Source: Sarcophilus harrisii
Taxonomy: Eukaryota; Chordata; Mammalia; Dasyuromorphia; Dasyuridae
Assembly: GCF_902635505.1 (NCBI RefSeq)
Contig: NC_045429.1
Span: 38,337,831-38,401,830 of the forward strand
Direction of reading: 5' to 3'
Length of the DNA stretch: 64,000 nucleotides
Positions 44,640 through 56,593 of the stretch are shown in pieces (position 1 is the stretch's first letter; each line of letters opens with the position of its first letter). The position numbers and the translations under genes were made by a program. Below the pieces are notes generated by a model. It was not told the origin of the DNA. It searched no databases and saw only the letters and a list, made by a program, of their open reading frames with translations.

Positions 44640-45900
44640 TATTGTGGGAGGTTCCTGCCAAGGTAGCTTCCTGAATGATAAGCAGCCTGCCCAGTTCTCG
44701 TGTGTGTATATATATATATATATAAGCAAAATTCTAATATTTATTCCATTGTGAATAATCAAAATAAAATTCAACGAGGAACCATAATTAGGTGATTTCT
44801 TCCACCCCAGTACTGCACAAAAAAGCCAGCCAGAAGTCCACAGGCCCAATAGTAGGAATGGGGGCCCAAAGGTGGCAGGAATAGAGCCTCCTGTAAAAGA
44901 ACCTAACAGTGATCAGAAAGCTTCAACGTAAGGATGTGGGTATTCCTTAGGAGTCGTCCTGGTATGGCATTCACTAGTGTGGTACTGTAATGCTTAGCCC
45001 AAAATAGCCCCAGCCTGGGGTTCTAAAGTCCTTAACATTATGAACTTTAGTGTCTAAAAGGGTCCTGCAAATACAGCATACTGAACCTCAGAGATCCAGA
45101 AGAGCCTAATCTGAGGAAACAAAGGTAAGGGTAAAAACCATACAACCCAGAGGGAGACTAGCCTGGCCCTGTCATAATGTCTCAGGTCAGGAACTAAAAC
45201 TGGAGTGGAGAAATGAGTTACTCAGAGTTATACTAACCAATATTTAAAAAAAAAAAAAAAATCAGTGCAAACCTAGAGCTCCCCAGAAAAATTGCAGTCA
45301 GAAACTCAAAAGAAAAAAAAATGGATTTCTCCAAAGGAATATATGAATACCTAGAAGAGTAAAGCAAGAGTTTGGGGTTTGTTTTTCTTATTGAAATAAA
45401 AGCTCGGGAAATTAATAGAATAAATTGCTTAGAAAAGAAATTGATAAACTTTCCCTAATTAATGAACTCACTGAAAGCTAGAGTAAACCAAACAAATCAA
45501 TGACTCCATGAGACAGCAAGAAATATTAGAACACAAATAAGAGATAAAAGAAGATATAAGGCATTACGGCAAAAGCAACTGAAAATAGATTAAAGGGAGA
45601 TGATTTAAGGATCATTAAATTTGCTGAAAACTTTGTTTAAAAGAAAGAGGGCCTAGACACTTTATATAAAGAAATCATGAGTGAAAAGTGACCGGTTCTA
45701 TTAGAACCATAGGCCAAAATTAGAGTCTACCAGTAATCTCCCAAAAAAAGGGAAAGTCCTAGGAATATCGAGATCCAAGCCATTCAAATACTAAGGAATT
45801 TTGACCAGGATCACACAAATCTTGGCATCTTCTATCATAAACTAGAGAAGATCCTTTTGGGATATAGTAGCAAAATAAATAGGCTTAAAAGTTCAAGTAT
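44640..45900 (+). mobile_element. Possible 5' half (leader and ORF1) of an old LINE
   Basis: The A-rich stretch at 45.3-45.85 kb, with 'atgagacagcaagaaatatt' and 'aaaagcaactgaaaatagat', resembles the coiled-coil region of L1 ORF1, preceded by a GC-richer leader-like part. Family assignment is weak. A short (TG)n(TA)n tract sits at about 44,701-44,724. Confidence 0.35.
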
Positions 45901-46194
45901 AACTCATCTTCTGATACAGAGCATGATACACAGTGGGGGTGGGGAAAAGGAGAAACAAATGTCCTTTCGGCCTTAATATTTTTGAAGGATATTGAGGGAA
46001 ATTCCTTAAGAAAACCAAAGGTCTTGGGGATAAAAGAGTTTTATTCAGATAGTTTGAAGAGAGAAAAGAGATGGAGAATAAAAGGAAGTGTGTAGAAAGG
46101 AGGGAAAAGAAGGGAGAAAGTACAGGCATTATTATTGAGGTGTATCAGAGGAAGAGGTTATACAAGCATAGAAGAAAGAATGGGCAGACAGTGG

Positions 46195-46535
46195 TTCTAG
46201 GATGACCTGCCTGCTGTTCCTTAAACAAGACAGCCCATCTCCCAGCTCTGGGCCTTTTCTCTGCCCCATGGGCCTGGAGGGCCCTCTCTTTTTTTGCTTC
46301 CTGGTTTCTTTCAGAACCCAACTAAAAATCCACTATCTATAGGAAACTTTGCTGGATTTTCCTTCCCTCTATTGATTATCTCCAATGTCCAACAAACACA
46401 TAATTGTTTAGATGTTGTCTCCTCCCATAGACTGTTTGTACCTGGAGAGCTATAGTTTGTTATTCTTTATATCCTCAGTACTTAGTACAGTGTGTCACAT
46501 AGAAGATACTTAAAAATTGTTCATTGACTTTTAAC
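46195..46535 (+). mobile_element. L2 3' region
   Basis: 'ttctttcagaacccaactaa', 'tcagtacttagtacagtgtg' and 'tttcattgactt'-type end follow L2 order. Confidence 0.68.
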
Positions 46536-47849
46536 TCCCCTAGCTATAACTACCTCTCCTTGACATTCTTGCTCGTCAAGAACTTAAATCTGATAGAAGA
46601 CAAGAGTAGACAAAAGCATATGAATGCATCCTTGTAATTGTCCAAAGATAGAATAAGTGCTTTAGAAATATGGTTTCTTTTGGGAAGATGAGGAAATTCT
46701 GGTTGATTTGACAATCCAAGTACATAATGAATCTATTCTGGCTAAGTTGGTCTGGGGCATATATTTCAATTTAATGATTGGATGTCTTCCTGATAGCTGC
46801 TGCAGATTATATTGTTTGAACCCCATATTCACTGTTATCGTCTCTTAAAAGTGCATTTCACATAGTGAACACTTTTTTTTTTTTAATCAATAACTGACAA
46901 TTCAGTCTATGCTAGGTCTCGTGTTTTTTCTTCTTTCTTAGTCCTTCCCATCTAGGTCTTTAAAATCTGTTTATAACTTTTTTATAACAATGCAGCACAA
47001 ATTTAAGTAATTAATGTCTATGTGTTTCATGGTGGTAAACCTGCTGATCCTAAACTTTAAGCTCAAGAGTCTAAAAGTACCACTATAATCTTTTAAAATA
47101 TTGTAGCTTAAGACAACTCCTCATTGAAGGCAGAAAAGACATTTAAGATAAGCATAGAAATATTATTTCAAGCTGTGTAACTTAATGCTGTATATCCTTG
47201 GAATGTGAACACAAAATAAGATTTGGTATTTTACTGCAAATTGATTTAACTGTCATTAAACTTAGTCCTATAACCCAGTTGGATTCTTCATCAGCAGCCT
47301 TCAAAACCAAGTATTTGTCTTGGCTTAGTAAAAGTCCGTTTGCAAAAATGAATGTCTCACAAAAAAAGTTGAAATACTGTCTAAATCAGACCTATTATAG
47401 AAAACACCAGAAAACACACTATTTGCAGTTTTTAAAATCAAGTTTTTGTAATAAATGTTACCAAGCAATTAATTTTTGTCTTTTATAACATTTTGCAGTT
47501 ATATTATCAATTAAGCACGTCATTTCCAATGGTGCAGATTTATTTAAATCTTTTTATCCTCCTCCAGAAATGTTTTCGTAGAGAAAATTTAGTTGCTTAC
47601 AAGCCAGACATAAAATTTTATTTTGAAACTATTATACACAAAACGGTAAAATGTCCTTGAAATCCTTTTAACATTCTGCAATTATTTCATTATACTTCCT
47701 TCCTATTTTGACTCTTTTTTTTTTTTCCCCATGATCATCCTATCAATCAACATATAGTTATCCATTTAGTAAACATTATCTACAGGTTCTGAAAAAACAT
47801 GTATAAAACCTACTAACTTAAGATAGTTTGTCATTTCAGATCACAGTAC
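46536..47849. other. AT-rich, repeat-poor stretch of SELENOF intron 2
   Basis: No gene and no clear repeat. A 96-codon plus-strand frame at 47,198-47,488 has no recognisable domain. Confidence 0.45.
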
Positions 47850-48080
47850 ATTTCTTTGAGTGTGTTTGTTTACTTCTACAGTATTTTTAGTTAATGTCAA
47901 CACCTCAAACTCTCATACTTTTTGAACATTCTCCTTTGCAATGGCATATTTTTGTGAGGCTGGGTTTTCCATAGTTACTGTTAAAAGGATAGTTACTGTT
48001 GAAAACTGATCAGTCTGATTCCAAGTTTTGAGTAGTTGTGCTATGTCCAAAGGCACACACATCAAATTAGTAAGTGATTA
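47850..48080 (+). pseudogene. hAT-family transposase C-terminal remnant
   Basis: At about 47,933-47,974 one frame reads FSFAMAYFCEAGFS. This closely matches the conserved hAT dimerisation-domain signature (of the form PFATTYLCEAGFS) found in hAT transposons and ZBED/FAM200-type host genes. A stop shortly before the motif and two soon after it show a dead relic. No terminal inverted repeats were identified, so the element's limits are unknown. Confidence 0.45.
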
Positions 48081-50664
48081 TGGTTATTTGAGAGTGTTTT
48101 TTAACATTTTAATATTACACCTCTCTGGAGGTGTAATTAAAGATATAAATTCACTCACAGAACTTTAAGCAACTTGGGACAAGTAAATGAAAGTTCTTTA
48201 GTGCTTCCTACCTCATTCATACTCTTTCCTGATTCTTCTTTTCTTACTTTTCTCTATTTCCTAATGCCTTGAGTCTAATTTATAAATGGAAAAAATTTTC
48301 ATGAAACTTTTAATTTCATTAGAACTATGTTTTGATTTCAGAAACCTTTAAATGTTTATCAAATTTTGTCACTGGTAAGTCTCCACCAATTCTCCATAGA
48401 TATAACGTTTGTTTTTCAGGAATGGGACGTCTGTATACCTCAGGGATCAACTATAATTTAGTCAAATACATCAAACCAAATTGATTTAATAATTGATTGA
48501 TTTAATTGGTTTTTAAAATGGGCCCATATATTTGGTTATAGTTAATTTATTTTGAAATTTCCACATGATTCAGAAAGTAACCTTTATAACATTACTCAAA
48601 ACAGCTGCACATTCAGAGGTTCATCTTATCAAAATCAAAGTGTTTCTAGTGTAAAACATAGAAATGGAGGTGAAACTAACTATGTGTGAAATTGTAGTCG
48701 ATGAAGACATTTCACAGTTGCTTAAAATAGCTTCTTTCAAGTGTTTCTGTATACTACACGATATCTTCAGTGAAAACAAAAACGTAAACAAATGTTCTTA
48801 AGAAATGCCACCAATTAACACATTAAAAAAACCTCAGTTTCTTATTAGGGTCACCAGGACTGTTGTAATCTTAACAGTTCAACAATACCAACATTCTGCT
48901 ACTAGCTAAGTTCTTTATGTATCATTTTATGTGAGCAATGTCAGTCCTTAAATTTATCTTACGTAGTTACTTTATGGAGCCCTGAATGCTCTTTAAATTT
49001 ACCTTTAAATTTATTGCTTTTAACATTTAAATATGTCAGGTTGTGTGCTAAGAAAAAAATATTCTCTGTAGTTTTATTGCAATCAGCAAACCAAGCTCAG
49101 CCACTTTCTTTCTAAGAATATTGAACAGGAGTTGAGGTGCCATTCCAGTAAACTGTTATCTTTAACAAATAAGGAGTCAATAAGACGAGCTCTTTATGAA
49201 GAAAATAGTAGTCTGAACCAAAATTATTTCTTCAAATTAGGAAGAAAGTATGAGCTTACATTGATTCTACTGTATTCTATATCAATTGCATATTTAATTC
49301 TTAGTATAGTCAAAAAGAACTGCCCTAAGTATAAGATTTTTTTGTTGTTGTTTTACTTTAATTTAAATTTGTATAAATAGCTACTCTTTTGAAGATGATA
49401 AGAGACAGTTATTTTCTTCTTGATAATGATAGTTTCATGAATACATGGAATTTAAAATTATTTTGATGTTTTGTGTTTTTATAATGAATTGAGAGAGAAA
49501 TAGGAAATTTATCCACAATTTTTTAACAGTTTTACCTTTTCAGTATTTTCTTGATACCTTATCGTTTACCTGCACATACCACAAAGCCAATCCTTCTTTG
49601 TAATACAGTACCTACATCTGGCAGGGTGTATGGCAAGCAGGAAGGGACCTTGGAGGTCATCTCATGATCCCATCATTTTATCAATGAGAAAACTGAGGCT
49701 CAAGAGAGTCAGTTTAACTTCTTTGTTTTCTAGGATTGAGACTGGTCGTTACAGTTGTTCAAGGTTCTTCATACACTTCTTTGCATTTCTATCTTTAAAA
49801 AAAATTTTTTTTTTTAAACTAGCATATAGGATTTGGAACTAGAGAGATCTTTATTTCCTAGACCAAACCCCTCACGCTATAATGAGGAATTTGCCTGTCG
49901 TCAATCATTTATGTTTGTTAAGCTTTTGGTAAGGAATGTTACTGTGTTTTAGGCCTTCAAAGCCAGGTCTCTGCAGCTACTATTACCCCACATTTTCATG
50001 GGACTGTTAGTTTTATTCCAGTTCTATCCTTTGCCATAATTAATTGGTTCTAAATCTTTAGTCCTCCATTTCTTACATAATTCAGAACAGTATGCAAAAA
50101 TATTGACAAGTGTTATGAAGCTTGTTTTATGGAGTGTTTTTTACTAAAACTTTTTTTTTAAACTTCCTATCACAAGAAGTGAATCCCAAACTTTTTCATT
50201 CCTTAAAAATGGAAAATAAAGACAACAGCATTGTTTTTCTTTTGTTTCAACCATTTTGAAAATGACTTTTTTTTATGATATCTTGACAACATTAGTTTGG
50301 GGCTAGGTCATAAGGAGAGATCAGTCAGCAAGAGGGAAAAGTTTTACTGTTGATAAGCGAGAGCCATGGAAGCACAGAGTGAGAATTAGTCTCATCATGA
50401 AACTGGGAGGAAGAGGAATAGTGAAGGCAGGGAATATTTATCTGTTTGAGTGGTAGCTATGCTTCTGTTTCATTAGCTCTCTCCTGACTTGATCCCAGTC
50501 ATCAGATATTGAAATCTTAATCAATGGAAAGCACTGTTCTCAGCCAGTGGAAAGACAGGGTGTAAGACCCCCATCTCAAACAATATGTCCTGCTTCAAGA
50601 TTTGTGAAGCTCCTGCCATTTGTGAGATTACTTGACCTGAACAGTAATCCTGTGAGTGAAGTAA
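48081..50664. other. AT-rich intron; MIR-like scrap at about 49,625-49,725
   Basis: 'caggaagggaccttggaggt' with 'gagaaaactgaggctcaaga' is an old SINE piece. Otherwise I see nothing I can name. Confidence 0.45.
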
Positions 50665-50890
50665 TGTCTACGGGCAGCCAAGCCTTGCAGTGCATGCTGT
50701 TGGGTCTGGAGTCAGGAAGACCTGAGTGGGACCCTGCCTGGAGCACTCAGCAGTGAGGTGACCTGGACAAGGAAGCCCTTTCACTTCCTGTAGTACCAGC
50801 CTTCTCATCTGTACAATGGGGTAATAGCACAGGGATCAATAAGAGGATCAAATGACAATGAGCCTCAAGTACTGTTATCTAAGAAGAAAT
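50665..50890 (+). mobile_element. MIR-like or tRNA-derived SINE, decayed
   Basis: 'tgttgggtctggagtcagga', 'agacctgagtgggaccctgc' and 'cttctcatctgtacaatggg' follow a SINE body and tail. Confidence 0.65.
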
Positions 50891-51706
50891 CTGTAACTGA
50901 AATAACTTAGAACTTGACTAAGTTGTCCAACTGAGGGGGAATGGAAAAGGGGTGACAACCACCACTCCATTCTATGCATGCCTCAAGTGGCTCCAATTTA
51001 AAGGAGAAATAAAACAGATGTTTGACCAGATCATACAAGTTGTTTGAGAAGTGTAATGGGGAATGTAACATTCTTTCCTTCAGTTTTTGAATCTGATTGG
51101 GTTTCTAGGTTCTGAGTTAGGGAGTTAGCAAAGTTGTAAGCAACAGGTTTGGTTTCTTAGCAATTTGAGGTTAGGTTCAAACAGTGCTATAAAGTTTTCC
51201 CACAGTGCTTGCAAACTTTTAAGCTGCTATATAAATGGTAGCTACTATCCTTTTATTAATTGATGAGGAAATGGAGTGGTTTCTTATTCCCATAGTCAAG
51301 AAGAGTGAACCAAACCAAGTGCTCCTGATTTCTAGTTTAGATATACTCTTATCTGCTACACCATAATGTCATCTTAAAAACTTAGTAATTGGCCCTCAGA
51401 TTTGGCCTTGGCTGTATTTTCTAGTCATCTTGGACTTGAAGTAGCTTTCAAATGAAGTCTTTCCCATCTCCTTTGATTGAGTTAATGATAGGGCTGTCTG
51501 CTTCCAACATAATCAGAAGCGTCAAGTTGCCCTCCAGGCCCTCCTAGTTAACTCTGCACAGTAGGAATCAGGACCATGTTCTCTCAGATTCCTTTGTCAA
51601 CTAGTAAAGCACTAATAAAGAAAAGAGGTGGGAGTACAATTAGATCCCACCAGATCTCACTGGTTAATATGGGCTGCTTTTTTTAAGAAGGTAAGCAAAA
51701 TTTAAG

Positions 51707-51708
<2 letters not shown>
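50891..51708. other. Mostly unassigned; MIR tail near 51,190-51,250
   Basis: 'gctatataaatggtagctac' is a MIR 3' signature. No gene. Confidence 0.45.

Positions 51709-51783
<75 letters not shown>
51709..51783. repeat. (GT)n(GA)n compound microsatellite
   Basis: About 22 GT units followed by about 15 GA units. GT tracts favour Z-DNA and GA tracts favour triplex DNA. Confidence 0.98.
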
Positions 51784-51786
<3 letters not shown>

Positions 51787-54479
51787 GAGTTAACTGAACA
51801 ATCTGAAGGGCCAACTGTGTATAAAGCGTTTTTTGCTCATGGGGAGGAGAGCTCCCCTCACTAACTATGAGCTAGTTTATCATCTATTAGAAGAATATAA
51901 CGTATGCATAAACAAAAAATACTGAGTAACTTGCAGAAGTCGGGTCTTGACAACTTGGGAGAGGTGTCTGTGGGAGTGACTTGAAAACTGAGCCTTGAAA
52001 CCAGTGGCAGAGGGGAGAGACCTCATCCTGGTTCTACTACTTGACTAGATTTTAATCCCACTGTCTCACCATGGCTTCTCAAGCTCACCATCCTGTTAGC
52101 ATGCCAGCCTTAGAAAGGTGCTTAGAATTCTACTTCCTAGAAGCCTAATAGAACCTTTCATTGCTTGCTGGTTTGAATCCTCTTGTCTTTCCCTGTATCC
52201 TTGCCATTGCCATGAGAAGTTGAGTTGAGGTATATTATTTTTTTTGAAAAACAAAAATTAAAAGGTGCATTATGAGGGAGGCTGTGTTAGTATGATAGTG
52301 ACCCAACCTCAAGAAAATAAGAGTTCTGGTTCTGAACCCTTCTTTGTCTAGTCAGAACTCTTGAGTTATAAAACTGTTATCATTTTGCAGTGGTAAAGTG
52401 ATTTCCCTCACTTGGAGGTCTTTTCATGGATTATTTCAAGTAGTTTTTTACTTTTTTCTCTAAGATTCTCTATACTGCCATATCATCTGCATAGAGTGAT
52501 AATATTGTTTCCTTATTGCCTATTCTAATATGCTCTTTCTTGGACATGGATTTCAGATAGTTGAAGATGTGTGACTAGATTTAGAGGGAGACTGAGACTG
52601 AATAATAAGATCTGGGAGCTATCTCTAGTTATCTCAAAAGAGATAATAGTCAAACTCATGGGAGTTTGATTGATGACTCATGAGGTCATCAATGAGATAC
52701 TATAGAGAGTAAAGACTAAATGAATGAAGAACTAGCCAGAGAAATCTCAAAAAGTTTAACCTGGAAGAGAAAGTAGGTCTTGGGTGAGGCTGATAGGAAT
52801 GAATGTTCAGATCAAGTGAGGATTTTTGTTTTGTTTTGCTGTAGTTTTAAGTACATAGCCCTTTTCTGCACAGGAATAATCTTAAAGAATCTGCTCATAT
52901 CCCTGGATATTCCAACCCATTTCTTCCTTACCTATAGTACCTATATTCTAAGGAAGCTAGAATAGGCTTGAAATTTTGGAAGTTTAGGTCCATATTAAAA
53001 AAATAACCATGATTGCCATTGGGCACTGGACCAAGGAAGCAGTTAGCAAGGTCCTATAGAAATAGCCCTTTACTCAGACAGATAAGAAAGTGCAAATTTT
53101 CCCAAGTTCCTTTGGATTAGAAATAATGTGGGTAGCTTCAGGCCAAATTGTTATCCAGAAGCTTCCATTATTGCATGGAAAAATAGCATCTTTTGTATAA
53201 TCAAATAATATGAAAGCAACCTGTATATAAATAGCTGGTTATATACAATGCCAGTTTACTGTACTTTTTTTTTTCCCCCTGTTGCATCTTTGGTAGTGAA
53301 TTTAGCTAATGGGAAGGCACACAGTTAAATAAAAATGTCATGTAGACAAGACAGAAACAAAGGTCATTCTTGTCTTTACCTAATAAGATTTGTTTTTTCA
53401 TTTGAAAATTAGATTGATCTCCCAAATAAAATTCTATTAAGAGTAAATGTTTGAAATAAAAATATTGGATTTAACTTCCCATTGTTCATTTCCAAGTATC
53501 ATTAAGTACCTGTATTGTCCTGGATGCTGAAGTGTTACGAAATGTGGTCCCACTTCATCAGAAACAAAAACACTTTATAAAATAGCTTGTAATTGAGCAT
53601 GGAATCGTGTAGAACAGTCTGTACCACAGTGTAGAGAATGCAGTGATCAGAAATCAGAAAATTCTTTATCTGAAGTGAGTTAAAAGATGGGTTAGATGTG
53701 GATGGGTGGAAAAAGCAAGGTGCCTCAGACAAGAATAGCATGCTAACAAAGGGATACAGATGAAAGCATATTTTGTGCAACAGAAAGTGGGAAATGGAAT
53801 CATAACTGAAAATCCACCCACCTGACTGGAGAAAAGAGCTTTGCAGGGGCAAGAAGAGAAATGATGAGCTACCTGAGGTAAGCTCAGATCATAAAAGGTA
53901 TTGAATTCTAGGCTGAACAATTTAAAATAAATTTAATAAGCAATACAACTAATAAGCAGGAAAATGTCATAAACGTATACTAGATAATAGTGGTTCTCTT
54001 TTTAACAAAACATTTTTCAACCCTCCCTGGGATAGTATCTATATATTACTACTTGATGATTTAAAAAATGCATAATATACACACAGAACATTGATTGTAT
54101 TTCCATAATGTGTGCCTTATTGGTGCATGTTTTGTTGACATTTGATAACTTTTAGGATATTCATCCAACTCTAGCTGCACTGCATCTCTACTTTAGCCCT
54201 TTTCCTCAAGGTTCCTGAAAGCAGTGCACCCATCCCACCTCTAAGTACTGCAGCATCCTCCTGTGTACTTGCTCTCTGCCTCCCTTGCTCAAGCCAGGGA
54301 AGCTCATGGAGGAGTGAGTGCAACCAAGAGGAATGCTGGCTTTGCAGCCCCAAGGCCAGGAGACTCCCCTGCTTCCTGTTCTGTCCTTGGTGGCTTGGTA
54401 ATGCTGGCCTAGTTAGGCACCTTTCTGAGCCTCGTTTTCCTCACTTATCAATGGGAGAATAATTTGCTTTGAAAGTGGC
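51784..54479. other. No recognised feature
   Basis: Intronic sequence of mixed composition. No gene, exon or well-supported repeat recognised. Confidence 0.45.
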
Positions 54480-54960
54480 TCTGGGTTCAAACTCGGCTCT
54501 GCTGCATCCCCCTAGGTGACTTGGGAGAAATAATTTCACCTCTCTGCTCATGAGGTCTGTGAGATGTTAGCAAACATTTTATTAAGTACCTGCTATGTAC
54601 CGGACACTGTACTAAGTATACAGGGAGCACAGTTAACATTCAAAGAAAACAAGAGTCATACAAGCACAAGATCTTGAAGACAGGATATATAAAGACAACA
54701 TAAGGATTGCGGATTTCTCAGAAAAACATGACAAATTAAAAAAAAAATTTGAAAGATAAGAAAATTGCCTAGAACTTTTGAACACAGGAAAAGGGGGCCA
54801 ATTAAAAGAACTCACAAATTTCCATAAACAAAGCCTGACATACAAACCAAACTCCAAGCCACACATTATGTTTAAATTTCACAGTTTTGGTGAATGATAA
54901 GTAGATACTGAGGAACAGAACAATAAAACACCATTCCTGTACTCATGGAGTTCGTGATTC
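54480..54960. mobile_element. MIR-like piece followed by minus-strand L2 3' region
   Basis: The MIR-like part is 'gggttcaaactcggctctgc' with 'aaataatttcacctctctgc'. From about 54,565, 'cattttattaagtacctgct' and 'atgtaccggacactgtacta' give reversed L2 to about 54,960. Confidence 0.65.
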
Positions 54961-56105
54961 TGTGGGATGTATCTCCCTTTTCTCCAGCAGTACTTCTACC
55001 AGCTGCTCCTTCCCATCCATGTATTCACAGCTCAGCCAGCCAACCAGGAACTTAGGCAAACCATTAATAACAGGGACATTTTCACTCTTCTGTAGAGTTC
55101 TAGATGGTAAGTCATGGAACCCAGGTTCATATTGCAGTTTTGCCATTTGATGCCTGGTCTTTCTGCACTTCAGATTCTACCTTAAGTTTTAAAGGAAAGG
55201 ATTGAACAAGTGAACTTCTAACACCCCTTCCAGCTCTCAGTCTTTGATCCTTGATCTTATGTGACCTCACACTATACCCTTAGTTTACCCAAGGTTTACC
55301 CAACACTTAAGCAGTAGCTCTATACTCTGAATGCCATCCTCAAAGAACAGTCATTAAGAAATTAATCTTTACTGCAATAGGGAACCAGGAAAACATCCAG
55401 ACATGCAAATTGAAAGTAGTGGGGCCACTTTTCTTCCAACATCTTATTGCCTGACATCTTCCTCCCTGTGATATCTTCCTCCAGTCATCCCCATGCATAT
55501 ATGTACACATCAGTCTTTCTATTTTTCATTTCCTAGCCTGAGGTGATTTTAATGAAGATAAAGCAAAAGTTCAATTTACAGTGAATATATTTGAGGATAT
55601 TCATAACACTACTAATTCAATCATTTTCTTTTGTCTCTGCTACAGACTGAGTCATTTACATCTCCTATGATTTTTTCCCTCACTAAGTAGTTCTATAAAA
55701 TAGTTTTCTTGTTCACAAACAAGCATAGAGAATTTTATTATTGTGTTCCAGTTTAATGGGATGGCAACAGCAGTAGAAGTTAACAAATACAGTATTGTTT
55801 GCTTTTTAAATGATTCAGGGAACCTATATATCATAAAAAGTCTCTTTTGTCCATTGATATAAATGAACTTATTGAATTGTGACTTGCTCTCTAGGGGGGA
55901 AATAACATAGATCAGCTATTTGTCCTACTATGGATATGAACTTTATGATTGTTTCACAAAATTTTACTTATGGCAGAATTATAATTTAGAACTAGACACA
56001 GAATTTTGCTTTTTCCAAATATGAAACTTTCCTGTGGTCCAATAAGTGTACTCAAAGGAAATTGTGTAGTCTTTTTGAAAACACATTCCAACAATCATGT
56101 CAACA
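54961..56105. other. Mostly unassigned; L2/MIR-like tail at about 55,060-55,260
   Basis: 'cttctaacaccccttccagc' with 'tctcagtctttgatcc' is the typical tail of an old SINE/L2. The rest shows nothing I can name. Confidence 0.45.
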
Positions 56106-56593
56106 TGTAATACTGGAGAAACTGAAGCAAGATGGAGATTAGAGAGTTTTTAATAATTTATTTGAAAGGGAGAGATTTACTGAGACCAAATGGATCTATG
56201 GTTTAGTCCCAGGGCTGAATGAGACTATCGTCTCCCAAGAATCCAGCAAACAATGTAAATTCTCAATGACATATACACACATGGCTCAGATACAGGGGGT
56301 AGACCAAGGCAGGGGCAGAATCAGGGTGCTGAGAGTGGGAACACGGGACTAACAATATGGTTCTGACAGGGTGAGGGGAGGCATGGGGAACATCTGATAA
56401 TTGAGATTATAGAATGAGGAGAGGCAAACATTCTGATGATGTCTAAAATAGAAAGTCTTTCTCCTTATCTGGATCATCATGAAAAGGAGAGAGGGATGCT
56501 GTTGCAGGATTGAGCAGAACAATTCAGGGAAACCGAAGCAGGACAATTTAGGGAAACTGAGTCAGGATAATAAAAGAGAAGTGTGGCACAACA
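56106..56593 (-). repeat. LTR (3' LTR of the minus-strand element)
   Basis: 488 bp, bounded TG...CA on both readings. It pairs with 59211-59676. Confidence 0.88.
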
